This document shows positions 33,401 through 47,440 of a stretch of DNA of 64,000 nucleotides, piece after piece; the stretch's first letter is position 1; every line of letters begins with the position of its first letter. The position numbers and the translations under genes are program-made. The notes under the pieces were generated by a model, which made no database searches, had not been told where the DNA came from, and saw only the letters and a program-made list of their open reading frames with translations. This DNA is from Kryptolebias marmoratus. Taxonomy: Eukaryota > Chordata > Actinopteri > Cyprinodontiformes > Rivulidae. Where the stretch lies: assembly GCF_001649575.2 (NCBI RefSeq), contig NC_051435.1, positions 8,334,469-8,398,468 of the forward strand. The letters run 5' to 3'.

Positions 33401-34837
33401 ACGCCACTTCCAAATTAACCATTTTGCCGTTGCAAGAAGCTACACTCATAGCCACGAGTCGGAGGGGTTGAAAGGAACAAATACAGGTGGCTTGCCTGAC
33501 TTGCTTAAAGCATGATTAAAAATTTTGTGCTGTTAGCCAGTGGAATTGCATGTGTACGACACTTGATCGGTGTGTGTGGCGTGTACGTGACTTGTATGGC
33601 TCAAGATCTATAAAACTGACTAAGTGATTGTCCAAATGTAAACAATGGGATATTTTGTGCCAAAAAATTGAGCCAGAATAAGAATCACCTGAAGATGTAC
33701 AATGTACAGTTATGCTGTTTTCAAATCTCTAACAGGTCACAGATGTGTTGGCAGCACAAATAGGCTCAACACACAAATACTCTAATGGCTGATTAGATAT
33801 ATTACCTCCTGTTTGTTTTTAATTGGTTAGTTTGGCTGCTTAAAAGCTATAATTCGACATTTTAAATGTTTAGATTTTTCCTTTATTGATTCAGTAATTC
33901 TGCCCTTGGAACAGGATGTACCGAGCGTTACCTTTCGCAGGCACCGTTGTCACCGAGCAGTGCCGACACATTTGATGAAACACATTATATCAATCCATGA
34001 AGATCACAGTGAGCCATTTGCCGGAGTGGCTGAAGAGATGAAACACGTGGGAGATGAGGCAGTGACCTTGTAAAAGGCATCATCATCACATCTCTCTCTT
34101 GTGTCCACTTTTTGTCGCAGGATCTGACATAATACGGTTGAATTTATGTCCAGCATGTTCAAAGGGATGTGTTTTTTGATGAGAAGAGCGAAGTGGTTTG
34201 CTCTATATTTCTCTAATAAAGGTTTAATTCAGCCAGGAAAGGTGTGAAAACTCAATTCTGCATTGAGAGGCTCTGCCTGCTGATTTCTGCTGCTGCTGTC
34301 TCCCACTTTCCCACAAACACGTGTGCAAACATGCACATGAACGCATACACACACACACAAAGACAGTAATGTGTGTGAAATGTGAAAAGCCAATTTTTGG
34401 GAAACCCATCTGATATTTGTTTCAGTCATTACCATAATAATTGGTGCTTCACTGCACAGAGTAAGAGCCTAGTGGACTTGGGTAGAATAATAACTAGTCT
34501 AACACTGCATAACATCATAAAAAAGTCATATTTAGTAGCAATGTTCTCTTTTGTTCTAAAACTGGAGGCTAGGTATGCAAAGTGGGATGCTGTCACTCCT
34601 CTTCGTTTAAAGGTACTCATTGCAAGCTATGAAATCAAGCATAAAAAGCATTGTCCTGAACTATATCAAATGGTGCAGTTTAAAAGAGTTTACTCCAGTG
34701 GATTTTTTTCTTTTTTTGCAACAGAGCATACATTTTCTTTGTGTTTTATGACAAAGAAAAGCTAAGCAGATGTTGTTGTTTTTTTTTTTTTAACAAAACA
34801 AAGAAAAAAACAAAAACATTTCATGTCAGAGTTTTAA
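30458..34837. other. Intergenic, nothing recognised
   Basis: 4.4 kb of AT-rich sequence without recognisable repeat or gene. Short frames only. Confidence 0.5.
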
Positions 34838-35015
34838 ACTAAATGACCTTTTGCAGTTTTTGGTCAAAGCTTCTAAATGATATTATACTGTGAGATCTCG
34901 TAAGATCAGTTAGCGCTCAGAGTCTGTGTTGAGGATGACTCTCAGCCACGACCACACCAAATTAAAATGAAAACTTGTTTAGTGATTCATGGGACATTTT
35001 GCTAATGGTACTGAT
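34838..35015 (-). repeat. Interspersed repeat family X, copy 4 (-)
   Basis: The - strand reads GGTGTGGTCGTGGCTGAGAG then TCATCCTCAACACAGACTCT, and GGTCAAA-type phrases near the left end, as in copies 1 and 6. It stops next to an AC microsatellite. Confidence 0.65.

Positions 35016-35017
<2 letters not shown>

Positions 35018-35053
<36 letters not shown>
35018..35053. repeat. (AC)18 microsatellite
   Basis: 36-base uninterrupted AC run. Confidence 0.97.
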
Positions 35054-35056
<3 letters not shown>

Positions 35057-36104
35057 AGCAAAAACCTCATCCTGTTGCATTTGGCAGCTGGTGAAGATAA
35101 GTGTGATTGGCAACTTCAGAGGATGGCAACAGGCTCATTTTGGCACATGCTGCATCATTTACATGAGGGGGCTAAAAAAACAGAAAGTCATGATGTTCTT
35201 AATTCATATTTAATGTTATCAAGTAGAAAACAAAGTCATTGGTCACGACTGGTTCACAAATGAGTTTATTGCACTTTCTTGCTGCAGATTTATGCAGAGT
35301 TTGCCATCTACTGCAATCTTTGATTCGGGGGAAATCAATCTGTCCTTTCCTCCATCACTTCTCTTCACTGAATACTAAGAGGAAAGCCTTCAGGGTAGAA
35401 GTCAGTAAGTTTTGAAGGAGTGTGCAGAAAGAGCTTAAAGTCAAACTGAGAAGGAATAAAGGGGGGTGAAAAACTGAAGCTCAAGCTCCAGCAGAGCAAT
35501 GTGTAAGGTGTGTGGTCAGGAATAAGAAAAAAAGACCACAGGGTTTGAGTTGAAGAGAAATCAGACTGATGAATGAATGAACTGAGGCAATAAGCTGAAT
35601 ATATTTTTTAACAGACACACAGACCTCACTCCTACAGTTTCTAGCTGCATCTCTACAGTCTCACCTTGCAACTCAGTCAGGAATCTGTACTCAGCCTCAA
35701 CAGTTTCTCCTTCCAGGTTTACAGCCTCCTGAACGGCTGCACCACCTTAGCTGGAGCCAGGAGAAGGTTAATTTACTGCTGAAGAAATGTGCTTGGTTCT
35801 CATTCACCTGCTTCCAGTAATTATAGTCTAGTTGCCCTAATGGCCCACATCATGGGAGTCCTGAAAAGATTGCTATTAGTCCACCTTAAGTAATCAGGAC
35901 CCACCACAGTTTGCAGTTAAAAATGGCATCATCTACCTGCTTCAGTAAGCCGACTCTTATTTGTTAAAAGGAGATGTCACTGTGAGAACTGGGGCTGAAA
36001 TATTCATTAAGGAACACAAATTACTCAGTTATGTAAAATCCTTAAAACTGATAGAAAACCCAAATACTAAAATAATCAATGCAGCCTTAAGTGAGAGTCA
36101 GGTT
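35054..36104. other. Intergenic, nothing recognised
   Basis: About 1 kb with no recognisable gene or repeat. Confidence 0.5.
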
Positions 36105-36275
36105 TGTTGATTATTGCCCAACGCCGGAGGCAAAAGGGCAATAATGTTTTTGCCAGTGTGTGTGTGTGTGTATGTTTCTTTGTCTGTTGTATTAGCATAA
36201 TATCTCATGGACCCGCTGGACAGATTTTAATCAGCTTCTCAGAAAGTAATTATTGGTTGAACAGCCAGCCATCCA
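36105..36275 (+). repeat. Interspersed repeat family X, copy 5 (+), with hairpin end
   Basis: Begins with the hairpin ATTATTGCCC / GGGCAATAAT (36110-36145), followed by a GT run, then GCTGGACAGATTTTAAT and CAGAAAGTAATTATTGG, phrases of the family. Truncated after that. Confidence 0.65.
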
Positions 36276-37074
36276 TTTTCTTCACCCACTTTAAAATGCA
36301 TTTTTTAATTTCTCAAACTTGTTCAACACAACTAAGGCTCCACTAAAACATAAAAAATCTCAGAACTAACACACAGGACAGTACCTTCAACTTTTCATTT
36401 TTTTCTTCACACTTCAGATTGGCAGAACAACTCTGCCCACAACAAATGCATTAAAAACTGACTCCATATTTCAGCTAAAAATATGAATTAGAAAAAAAGC
36501 TCTTAATGCAGTTCTGTTAAAAGGGTCATAGACTGTGGTTAAAGCTTTAAGGTTTCCAATGCCTGCAATAAAATAAAATCAACGTGGGAGTCTTTCATTT
36601 TCATTTCAAGTTTTGGGCTTATATGATTTCAGACGGAGTGCAGCTTCGATTGTGATGGCTCTTCATGAGACAAATGGCATCCCCCTGCAGGAAAAACATG
36701 TCTTGCCAAACTGCATATACAGCTCAGGAATGGTTGATGGATATTGTCTCCACATCCCAATCTGATCAAGCATCAAGGATACTGTGAGGCTGATTTCTAG
36801 TGGCTGAAACACAGCACACAATTTACTTATTCGTTCAGATCCATCTGACAGCTGCACCGTGTTTGCTGTTATCGGGCTTGTGTTATCCAATAATACGTTC
36901 ACAATATTGCTATTCTCTTTAACCACCCGCTCTCTCAGTCTGGGAAATAGATCCCAGAACTATTGACGGCACAGAGATGACAGATTGAAGTGTCATATCT
37001 TTTGTTGGTACTCGTCTTCCTCACATCTTTCCACATTGTCTCTACATTTTTACTTTAATTTATCTTCCTCTGGT

Positions 37075-37745
37075 TATTACTGCCCACCACTTAAAAGGCG
37101 GAGGATTTTGTAAATGTCTGTGTGTTTCTGTGTCTGAATCACTGGACAAATTTTACTTAAACTTGGAGAGAGTTACCTTTTGAAGCTAACTCCATTCAAG
37201 ATAGCCACCACAAGATCTGATCAGAGAGCACAAAATGATCATAAATGACTATAATTCAGCAAATTTCAGGGATACTGGGCTAATTGTGTGGTAGTAGCTG
37301 AGAGTTTTCGCAACATGTACACTAAGTGCTGCTCAAGATCTTTGCTTAAAACTTTAGCAATCATTGAACTCGATTGTATTTGTATGTTAGCAAAAATATT
37401 TCATGAAAAACTGGACTGATTTTAAGGGAACTTTCAGAAAGTAATCCCTGGATGTACTTTTACAACTGATTAACTTTTGGAATAAAGCCAATTCAAGATG
37501 GCTGCCTCAGCCATCTGACCTTTAGAAACACTAAAATGGCTATATTATGTAAGTCTTGAACTAAACTAAAATTAGCTGAGAGTCATCCTGAACACATAAT
37601 CTGGGCAGGAAAATTTTACAAGTATTGCATAAGATTGCACATAATGTTAATTTCAAGGTTTGCCCAAAATGGCTGCAGCTCCATCATTTCTCAGCATAAG
37701 ACGGGCGATCTGCATTCCTCTTTGTATCGCCAGGCCTTTAATTTA
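37075..37745 (+). repeat. Interspersed repeat family X, copy 6 (+), longest
   Basis: Two related modules follow each other. Module one, about 37130-37320, has ACTGGACAAATTTTACTTAA, CATTCAAGATAGCCACCACA and GTGGTAGTAGCTGAGAG. Module two, about 37405-37600, has ACTGGACTGATTTTAAG, CAATTCAAGATGGCTGCCTC and TTAGCTGAGAGTCATCCTGA. The family therefore has an internally repeated structure. It ends near TCGCCAGGCCTTTAATTTA. Confidence 0.78.
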
Positions 37746-39496
37746 GGTTGATTCTGATCTGCTAATTTTTGTCAGGTTTATTCTGATTTGTCAAAAGGCA
37801 CTCAGGATGACACAAGTCACACCCTTCTCTCTCTCCTCCCATCCCAGATTGTCTCATTACTGCACCATGGGTGGGGACGGAGACACACACAGACAAACCC
37901 AGACAGTGAAATATAAACACACACAAATCACAGATAATTAAGGGAAAAAAAACTCACAGAAAAAGGCAAACAAATCTAATGGATGAAAGCATATCACACA
38001 CATACAGTCGCTCTGGCTTGTCCTTGTTATGCACACCCACACACACACACACACAAACATTCCCACTACCTGCAGAGGATCAGTGACTGACAGGAAAACT
38101 CCAGAGAGAAGGAAGGGGGGGGAAAAAAATCTAAAAAGTGAGACAGCGTGAAGACTTTACAGAATTATGCAGACACACACTTGAGCGCTCACACAAACAC
38201 ACACACACATAAAATCTGCAGAAAAGTGAAATAAACAGAAAAGTGTGGAATAAACAGACACTTAGATTAGCTTTGAGCTTTGGTGTTGGTGTGAGAAAAA
38301 GTTTTAATAACTACTTCTTGTTTTCTCTTCTTTTTTTATGTTTATTCAGTAATTAAAAAGCTGCACGATTGTTTATTTAAATCAGCATTTCTTTGTTTGT
38401 GTGTGTCAGTTGAGAGCAGTCATATTTTAGGCAGCAAGTGCAAATAGTTAAGTAATAGATCATTTAGGAACATAAAAATACTGTAACATGTATTGTGCAC
38501 AACATTTCAAAGAAATGTGATGTTATCTAAGATGCTGCTCAAAGTTAAATACATGCAGCTCATCCATTTTCTGCAGGTGCTGTTTTACAATCTGTGTTTG
38601 TGTTTGTGTTACTGTGCTTTATACAACATGTTGCATAACAGCAACATAAATTCAGACCTAAAAGAAAAAAAAAGACCTTGGAGCTCTAAGTATCTGCAGA
38701 ATCGATAAGGAGACCCAAGTGAAAAGAAGACATTTTAGAAAAAGAAAAAAAAAAACATTGCAGCAAACCTCATCAGTATGCATCGTTGCTCAGGGTGAAT
38801 TTTCATGACACGTACTTTCTCTGCTCATATGTGAGCGCCTTCAGAGATTATCTGCGCTTTGCACCAGGGAGCTGGGAGGATAAACTCCCCACAAAGTTTT
38901 GTCTCATTTTCACACGCAGTCAGGCCTGTGAAAAAGGGGTACATTAAGGAGTTTTTTTTAAGGGTTCCTTCAGTAGGGGAAAGTCTAAGAGTGTGCTCAT
39001 TTTTGGACAGCAACCCACCAGCAGCAGTGAGATAAACTGCAACAACATGAATTAAAGAAGTCAGAAAGAGTGGCGTTTTTTTTAAGAACTTTCTAACTTT
39101 GCTTCACCTTACAGTTGCATACAGTTCCATTTCAACTCTATGGAGTCCAGTTTAACCCATGTCAGTATATTACAGTACAAATCAGTACTGTTATATTTAT
39201 CTCACTCTTATGTCATATTAAAATTCAAACCCGGTTAATTGTTTTGATGTAGCACAAAAGTGATACACATTTATCCTAAAATTTAATGATCTTTGAAGAA
39301 ATATCTAAATTTGCAAACTGTGTGAAATATCTGTTAGCTTACAAGTTGCTGTCTTTCCAGCCAGCTGTTGGGGGTCTTTGTGATCGGATAGTTTTCTTTT
39401 ACAATCTAGTTTTTGGTGTTTACCGTATGACATTAAAGCTCATATCTTCACTCATGTCACTCTCCAGACACTGGAACAGACACCCTGCTTAGCCAC
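37746..39496. other. Intergenic, only simple repeats
   Basis: AC-rich patches around 37885-38060 and 38190-38210. No gene or transposon was recognised. Confidence 0.5.
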
Positions 39497-39497
39497 T

Positions 39498-39524
39498 GTG
39501 TGTGTGTGTGTGTGCGTGTGTGTG
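39498..39524. repeat. (TG)n microsatellite
   Basis: About 27 bases of TG with one CG interruption. Confidence 0.93.
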
Positions 39525-42500
39525 ACACATGAAAGACACAACAGCCCTGAGACAGTCAGTGAAACTGAGTGAAATGCACAGCAGACACAAGCAGAGGCAA
39601 AGATTAAAAAAGACAATGTGCTTCTTTAAAAAGTTTCTGTGGTTTGATGTGAAATTATTTGCGGCAGGCGTCCTGAGGGCGTCCCTGTCAGAGGTAGAGC
39701 TCCTGTTTACACTTTGACAAATTGTCTCTCCAACATAATGGTGTGATCGCGCAGAGTGACTCATTTGTCTCCCATACATTGCTCGCACTCCTTCCCACAC
39801 ACACAAACACACACACACAGGTTTTAAGGCTCTCTAGACCGCCTCGCTAGAGTTTTATGTGCATGTGTGTCACTATAATCTAATGGCTTTATTGACCTGA
39901 AGCTCAAGGACTCCAGAGCTCTGACTGTCTGAACCAAATGGTTGCTTAATGTATTTCTCCTCATTTGGTCTTCAGATTTTCCCTTCTTTCCCTTCATTTA
40001 TGATCTCCCATCACAGCATCGACTCTTTTTGCCTGTTTTTCTTCATCAACATTTTCAGCTCTCACTGTAAGTGTGTGCTCATATAAGATGTAAGAAATGG
40101 AAATCGAGCAGCTGGAACAAAACAAGTAAACTCCTACACATGGACTCACACTTTAGACAAGAAAGAAAGTTTTTGTTAATTGTCTTCCGCTTCCTATATA
40201 CCTGAAAAACACTGTTTATAACATTAGTGTCCATCTGTTCATAATGCACAAGTAACTTCCCTGTATGTGTACAAGGTATCTCTTTATCTGACAAGATGTC
40301 AGGCATGGGTAAGAGAACTGATGCATAGAAGCTGAAGTCAAAAAAAGAATTATGAAACCCTAACATTTCCAGCCAGTCTCTTTATTCACACCAAACATTT
40401 TATCTATTAAGACTACGAGGATCACCTGTTCCAAATAAAACCATTAAGCAAAATCTCAACGTGTGAAATATCACACAACTTCTAGGATTTTTCACAACTT
40501 CTCACCTCCTTGGCTTTGAGAATTTCAGCAGATCCGGCTTCATATCACTGGCAAACACTAACATTTTAAAGGTTGGTTGAATCTTCTGTTGACGATATGC
40601 GTGTAAATTGGGGGGAGGGGAGAGTCTTCCTCCTTCTGACCTTTCCTGGTGTGTTTCATTCATGGTAGATTTCCACCATCTCTTGATCATAGATGATACA
40701 AAACCAGCAAATACCAGTTCAACCAGGAGGGCTCTCACTAAAATCATGGCTTTAAAGTGAAAAGCATTGAAAAAGGTAAACATTTTGAAGTTTTCAATAT
40801 GAATTGGTGATATGCATTTGTTTTTACATCTGTGTTTGTGTGTAAATCTTTATCTGTGCACACTATTATTATTTTTATCTTCCATTCATGAACCGTAATG
40901 AGATTTCTTCATGTTTTTTCTTGGTCACTTGAAAGAAATCTCTGAAGTCCTCTCCCCGCCCCTCTCAGCATCACCATATTGTACCACCTGGGGGGGGGAA
41001 ATAGATATCTGTTGTCTTGGCTGGCTGTTAATTAGTCTCAGAATGAGGCGTAATCAGTTAAGTCTCCTGTGTATTTTCACTTGTCTGCAGTCTCACTCAA
41101 ATAATCAAAAGTTTAGTTGGGGCGTGAAAAATCTCAGTGGTGGTTTGTGTCTCTTAACGGGTTGATCATTCTGGAGCTTTGGGGCAAAATCTATTTTTGT
41201 GGTATGGCCTTATCAGGATTTCCTGAACAGTCACCTTGATAAGTGCTGGAAAGGTGAGTTTGCAGCTATTTTTGGCAACTCGGACACGTATCTGTAGGAG
41301 TTTCACTCTGAAACTGGTAAAATTACAGGTTTATTAAAATCAATTCATCAACGACTGAAACATGTTAAAATATGGAAATCATGCAAGTGAATGACAAAAA
41401 TCAACACAAACAAAAGGTTCTTCAATGTAAATAAACAATTAAGATTTATTATTAGAGATATCATTCAAAGTGTTTGTTCATGTTGCTTTAAAATCAGTGC
41501 ATATCTGGTCCATTTTGTCTGTGTTTTTACAGACATTTTGATTGCTTTTTTAGTATTTACAGGGCTTTTTTTTAATTGATGCGATGGAAATATTTTCTTA
41601 CATTAACTGTATTTATGTGTGTTTTCTTTAGCTGAAGCACATTGAGCTCTCTCAGCCACCGTAGACTCACTCACGTGAAATTCTCAATTTGTTTTGAAGT
41701 GTTGCAAACATTAGGGGCCATTTTGCCATGGCAGCTGATAAAGTCAGTCACATCAAGCAAACTTTGACCATGTTGAGATCCTGTTTCACACTGAACTTTT
41801 ATTTTACCCTCATAGCCTCTCCGCCATGTTGACATGGTGTTGGCATGGCGGGCAGCAGGACCTCCAGGGGGAACTTTTAGAAAAGATTGATTGCCACGTG
41901 TGAAACACCCCCGTCCGTATGCAATGCGATCTTTTCAAGGAGAATTTTTTTTCTTCCATATGTTTTTTTTTTGTTGTTGCTGTCGTTTCAGGAGAAGAAC
42001 AAAAGAACAGGAGGGAAGGGGGTTTAGGCCAACAACCTGAGAAACGAAGTGAGATTGTCATTCAGCAGGCGTCTGATGGCTGTCAGGCAGTTCTCCTCTG
42101 CTGCAGATGTGACGCAAACATACACTCCTCTCTTTTGCTTCTCTCTGCTGTGTCATCCTCCCCCTTCATCTTGACTTTTCTTTTTCGTCCTCTCATCTTC
42201 TCTCCTTTTCTTGTCTCGCCAGCTGTTTTCGATCACCGCATGCCTCTGCTCACTCTGGGCGTTTCTCTTTTTCCACTTTCTTTTCTTTTTTTGGTTTTCT
42301 GCCCTCCCACTTCTCAGTCCTAGCCCCTGTTTTTCTTCTCTCCATGCTCTCAGTGGAGATGAGTGGGTGGAGAGGAGCAGTATGCCCTGCAGAGTGTTGT
42401 GCCATCCGCTTTTCAGACGGTGTAGACTTTAAGTGCATACTGTGTGTGAGTAAGATAATAACAAAAAAAAACTTCCCCTTTTATTCAGGCTTTAAAAAAA

Positions 42501-44174
42501 AGAAGCTAATTATGTTTTGATTGTTATTGCTGCCTTACACATATATAAATCTTTTTTTTTATGTTTTTTCCTCCTGCTTTCCTGCATTTTTTTAAATTTT
42601 GTCCTGCAATTTTCCTTTTTTATCTTTGCTCCTATTTTATTCTTCCCATTCCTGTTTCACTCATTTTTTTTACATGTGAGTTTTTTTAAGAAATTTATTC
42701 TGTCCCTCTCTGTGTCTCTCTCTCTCTGCACTTCAACATATCTTCTCACTTACTTACCTTCATCCTTGCCCTTCCTCCTACCCCTCCTCCTCTTTGGCCA
42801 TTTTTAGACAGAAAATCCCATCCACTCCCTCAGTACTTCTTTGAGTGCCTGAGCACTTGTGTGTGTTTTGAGAAACGGGAAGGGACGTGCAAACACACAC
42901 ACAGATAGAGACAAGGAAACAGAAGCAATATGCTTCTATTTACCTAAGCCTCATACTGTAAATTCATAAAAACGCTATAAAACTGGATGCTAAAATTGAT
43001 TTGCATCAGAAAAAAAGAATAAAATAAATAAAAAATAATAGGCTTTTTGAACCCATGTGATTTTCTTTAGACACAGTATGTTTATGAATAGAATAATGTA
43101 ACATACAGAAAATTATTTTTTATCTGAATGATGCCACAACAAACTGAACATCTTGTACTTTCTGGTTTGAAAACTAAAGTAACATTTAAAAAAAACACAG
43201 TTTGTTGGCTTTGTTAAATGCATTTAATAGAAATACTTTTATTGTCTGATGGTACTGTATAGTGAAGATTGTTGCCATGAATTTAAGACAAAAAAGCAGT
43301 CTTGTAATGTTGTTTACTTCATAACCAAAATTGTGTGGGAAAACCCACACACAGGTGTTTAAAATATTGCAGCGGCCAAAGACACAGCAGCCAACAGTTT
43401 CTGAAAAATTACAGGTTTTAGCACAAGTTTCCTTTTCCACATCAGAGGAAAGTGTCAGAAATTTGTGAAAAACACAAACTTACAGCAAAGAGTCACAAAA
43501 CCAAGTGATGCAATTTCACACCACACACCACCTGCACACCACAACTTTCTCACCTTTAACCTGTGAAAAGATTCGTCAGACTTTTATGATTCATACCAAT
43601 AAACAAGAATCTGGTTTTAGATTTAATACGATACTCTATCTGATCATAAAATCCCAAACTGAAATCTATTTTATTTTTAAAAATATCCAGATTTTAATAG
43701 AGATTGAATAAAAAATGATAGCATTTAGTCATTGTTCTGTGTTACATACTTAAAGCTAGGTTTTAATATCTCAGTTGTTGACAATGACAACACTTTAGAA
43801 TCTTGTTTATGACTATCTGTCCTCGAAAATAGAATAAAGTTTAACAACACAATACGCATTTTGTTTTCAGAAATCTAAGGTTATTAAAGTGCATCTTTAC
43901 AGCCTTTGATTTGTTCAATAACAACCCTTGGAAAATCATAACATCTAGGAGTGATTGTGGGCTTATTATAACATGATGTACCCCAATTAACATGACGGAA
44001 TCAAATGTCAGCACACTTGAAACTAAACTAAATCAAACTGGCTGCAAAACTAAAGAGCAAAGAACGGTCTACAGTCACTAAAAGATGATAAAATACACAA
44101 CAGACCAAACAGAAAATTGTAAAAATTTTGGAGCTGCCACACAAGACATTTGACTCTTTCCCTGTATTGGTCAG
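39525..44174. other. Intergenic, nothing recognised
   Basis: A pyrimidine-rich tract at about 42110-42330 and 42540-42800 (T/C with CT repeats) and AT-rich sequence. The 134-codon frame at 41919-42323 owes its length to this composition. Confidence 0.5.
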
Positions 44175-44194
44175 GTGTGTGTGTGTGTGTGTGT
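44175..44194. repeat. (GT)10 microsatellite
   Basis: 20-base GT run. Confidence 0.95.
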
Positions 44195-47044
44195 CCTTTT
44201 GTCCGCCCATCTGTCCTCCCATCAGACAAGGTCCATGTATCACTTAGCCTTGAGCTGTCAGGTCTGCAGTTACCACCGCCGCCTGGATGATTAATGCCCG
44301 TCTTAATCTTGGTCTTTCAGACTACTAATAGGTGAATGTGCAGACAGACGGGACACACGCTTGTTCTGCTACAAACACAACGTCCAGTTCATGAGTTTCT
44401 TTTTTTCTGCTGATTTCATCAGGCTTAGTTTGTTCTTCAAATGAAAGGTGACAACCTTCTGTCTGAATTACAAATATTGTCCCATGTGTTTCCCCTGGAT
44501 TGTACACAAGTATTTTCATTTTTAATTAGCTCCTCGAGGAAAGGTCATTTCCATTTTTTCCTTCAGAGAAATCTATTCAGAGCATCTGTCAGACATCTGC
44601 TGGACACATCTGTTCGGCGCTCTGACCTCAGATCTATTGAAATAAAAAGTCCTTGAGTGAATATTGGTTAGAACTTAGGACCAAGTTGGAAGGGACATTT
44701 CAGTGTCAGTGTTTTAGCCTTAAAAAGACTCTAGAAACTTCATTACTTCATTATTACTGTAGCAGCCTCTAAAAAGGTGATTAGTGGCACAACACTGGGA
44801 GATGATCTGATCTTGATGCCTGAGAGGTAGGAGATTATGATGACAAATAACTAACATATGCTGGGGTTGCTTGTAAGGGATATCCGGTCCCTGTATACCT
44901 GAAGCTGCGTCCAAATCCTCATCAGAAAGTTGAGCTCGTTCCCGGTGCAGGTTAGACTGTCCCTTGTCTCCAATCCTGTTTGGGGTAAGTCCTGGGCAGG
45001 TACCAGGTTGGATTCTGTATCGCTACCAAACTTTTTCCTTTACAGATTATTAAAAATAGGAAAACAAATTCTCAGTGTTTGTTGTTCCTTCAGCTCAGGC
45101 TTTTCTTGACACATTAAGTCTGGTTCTGCAGCTTCCCCTTCATACAAGCACAACAGCCTTGCTTTAGGAGAAGTGTCGCGTTTTAAATGTACATTTCTGA
45201 ACAGTATTGAAGTTACAGGATAAAACAATATGGGATGACTCATGTTATGATTCAAAGCTACAACAATTAAGCTGAAGTGAACCGAACTTTAATGTTGCTA
45301 TAAGCGATGGTGTATTTTCAGTCATTCGGCTGTAATTACATGAATGAATGCTTATCTTCAACTTCCTAGTTCACAAGAACTGCTTGCAATGAGCTCATTA
45401 AATACCCATAAGGAACTCACCCAGATAGCAACTCAACCTAATGGTCGACTAAAAACCTATTAAGTGTGTTTATGTCACTGTGGATTATACTCATTGTAAA
45501 ACCACAATGTGTACAATGTGAGTATCAATTAAGAAGGGATAAACGGGGATGCTTGTGTTTTCAGTTTCAGCTGCTTTTTCATTCAGCATGAGCTCAGACA
45601 GCAGACGGTTACGTGCAGACAAGCTGCATATGTTCATGTTCCAGGCATGAAAAGACAGTGCTCCTTCTCCTCATTATGTCAAAGTTATTCTAACAAGCAG
45701 ACGCATACATGATGTAACTTTTCTCACCTGCCACTCAATTGGGCCTTGTTGAGCTGCCCTACTTTTTTTTTTTTTTGAGTTGAGATTTTTCTTTTTTTTC
45801 CTTTTAAGAGAACAAGTCACCAACTTCTCGTTGGCACCTTTAATTGAGTCTACTGTCATACACTCAGGAAGACAGACACAACACGTTTCGGGGTCACAGC
45901 TTATGAATATAATGGGAAACAGTAAGAAGGAAATTTGTCTTTCTTTCCAAAATAATTCTTTCAACAAAATGTTTTGATTTAGATATGTTCCAGAAAGAAA
46001 ATAAGCACATTTCGAAGTTGCAGAACAACTTTAGTAAAAAGTTTAACCAAGAATAAGTTATATTTTTCAAAATATAGTTTCTTGTTTAAAGAATATTATG
46101 CAGTACGCTAAAACTGAAAATTGTCTTATTCTGAAAGCAATTATTGTGAACTAATAATTGTTGAAATAACACCAAATTTGCTGTATCAAACTTGTAATTT
46201 GGATTCTCAAACCCTTTTTAATTGTTCTAGAAACGTTTTCTATGATTAGAATTAGTCAGATCTGATTTTGTGAATCTTAAATAAGGACAGAAATAACAAA
46301 ACTACATAATTATAGATGGAGAAAGTGTAATAATGAAACTAAATGGCAACTAAATGCAGAATAAAAGTATTTATAATCAGATTTACAGATAACCGAGTTA
46401 ATTACATAGAAATTGTTCTGTGTGACCATTAATCTACGACACCATCGACTTTTACAAGTCTTAACAAAAAAGGTTTTAAATTTAGCACTTTAGCACAATT
46501 TTTAATCCTTGCTGAATTGAGCTGCAGACCTGTCAGAAGGTCCACGCTGACCCCTGACCTCCTCTGAAAGCTCTTCTAGTCGATATCAACTGAACCACAG
46601 TTGTCTGGTCTAAAAACTCATGTTTCCTTTTAAATCATCCAGACAGCCGGGGATGTGTGAGTCATTAATCTGAGGAGGAAATGGCAGCAGGAGGGTTTTT
46701 TGTTGTTTTTTTTTTTTTATGGAAAGAAAGCAAGCTGGTGGGGGCAGTGCAATGCTCAGAGCAGCGTTCTGCTGGGAAACCTCGGGTCGTGGCATTTGTG
46801 CGGATGCTACTTTGATGTATACCACCAACGCTTCATGGCAAAGATACTGTGTAAGGACAATAACAAACCTCCACATAATTAAAAAAACAAAGTTAGGATA
46901 GTTTATGTGAGGAAATTGGGAATGGATGTTTTTTGAGAATATGCAGAAAGAGCACTATGGCCGTACTGAATGCTGATGAATCATGTTCGGCTATATTTAT
47001 TGTACAAGTCAGAAAGCTCCTCGTATGTGTTGGACATGATGCTC
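44195..47044. other. Intergenic, nothing recognised
   Basis: AT-rich sequence with poly(T) runs at about 45763-45775 and 46708-46719; no gene or transposon was recognised. Confidence 0.5.
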
Positions 47045-47440
47045 ATCTGCCACTGACAGGCAAAGGCAGAGGATTAGATTTTTGCCAGTCTGAGCCACCG
47101 GACAAATTTTAATTAAAAACCATTGGATGTCCATCTACAACTGATTTAACTTTGGAGCCAACTGCCTTTGGAAAACACAAAAATGGCTATAATTCAGTAA
47201 TCGTTACAGATATCGAACTAAAACTTGATGCAGTAGTGGCTGAGAGTCATTCACAACACATACTTTGAGCATCTCATGATATCACATAAGATTGTACATA
47301 AACTTATTTTTTTAAAGAGTTGGCCAAAATAGCTTCTCATTCATTTTCTTAAAATAGTTTAATTGAAAACTGTGGCACTACAGGCAGCAGGTGATATGGA
47401 TTCCTTGAAGGAAAGTTAGGCCTTTACTTTTAAATTGTTC
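47045..47440 (+). repeat. Interspersed repeat family X, copy 7 (+)
   Basis: Contains CCGGACAAATTTTAATT, CATTGGATGTCCATCTACAA, AAAAATGGCTATAATTCAGT, GTAGTGGCTGAGAGTCATTC, and an end segment similar to copy 6 (GGCCTTTACTTTTAAATT). Confidence 0.72.

Noticed and set aside
36663..36926. 87-codon - frame with plausible amino-acid composition
   Set aside because: I considered a hAT transposase remnant, but no diagnostic motif could be matched; left uncalled.
41919..42323. 134-codon + frame
   Set aside because: It arises from a T/C-rich tract with few stops, and shows no start context, domain or splice partners.
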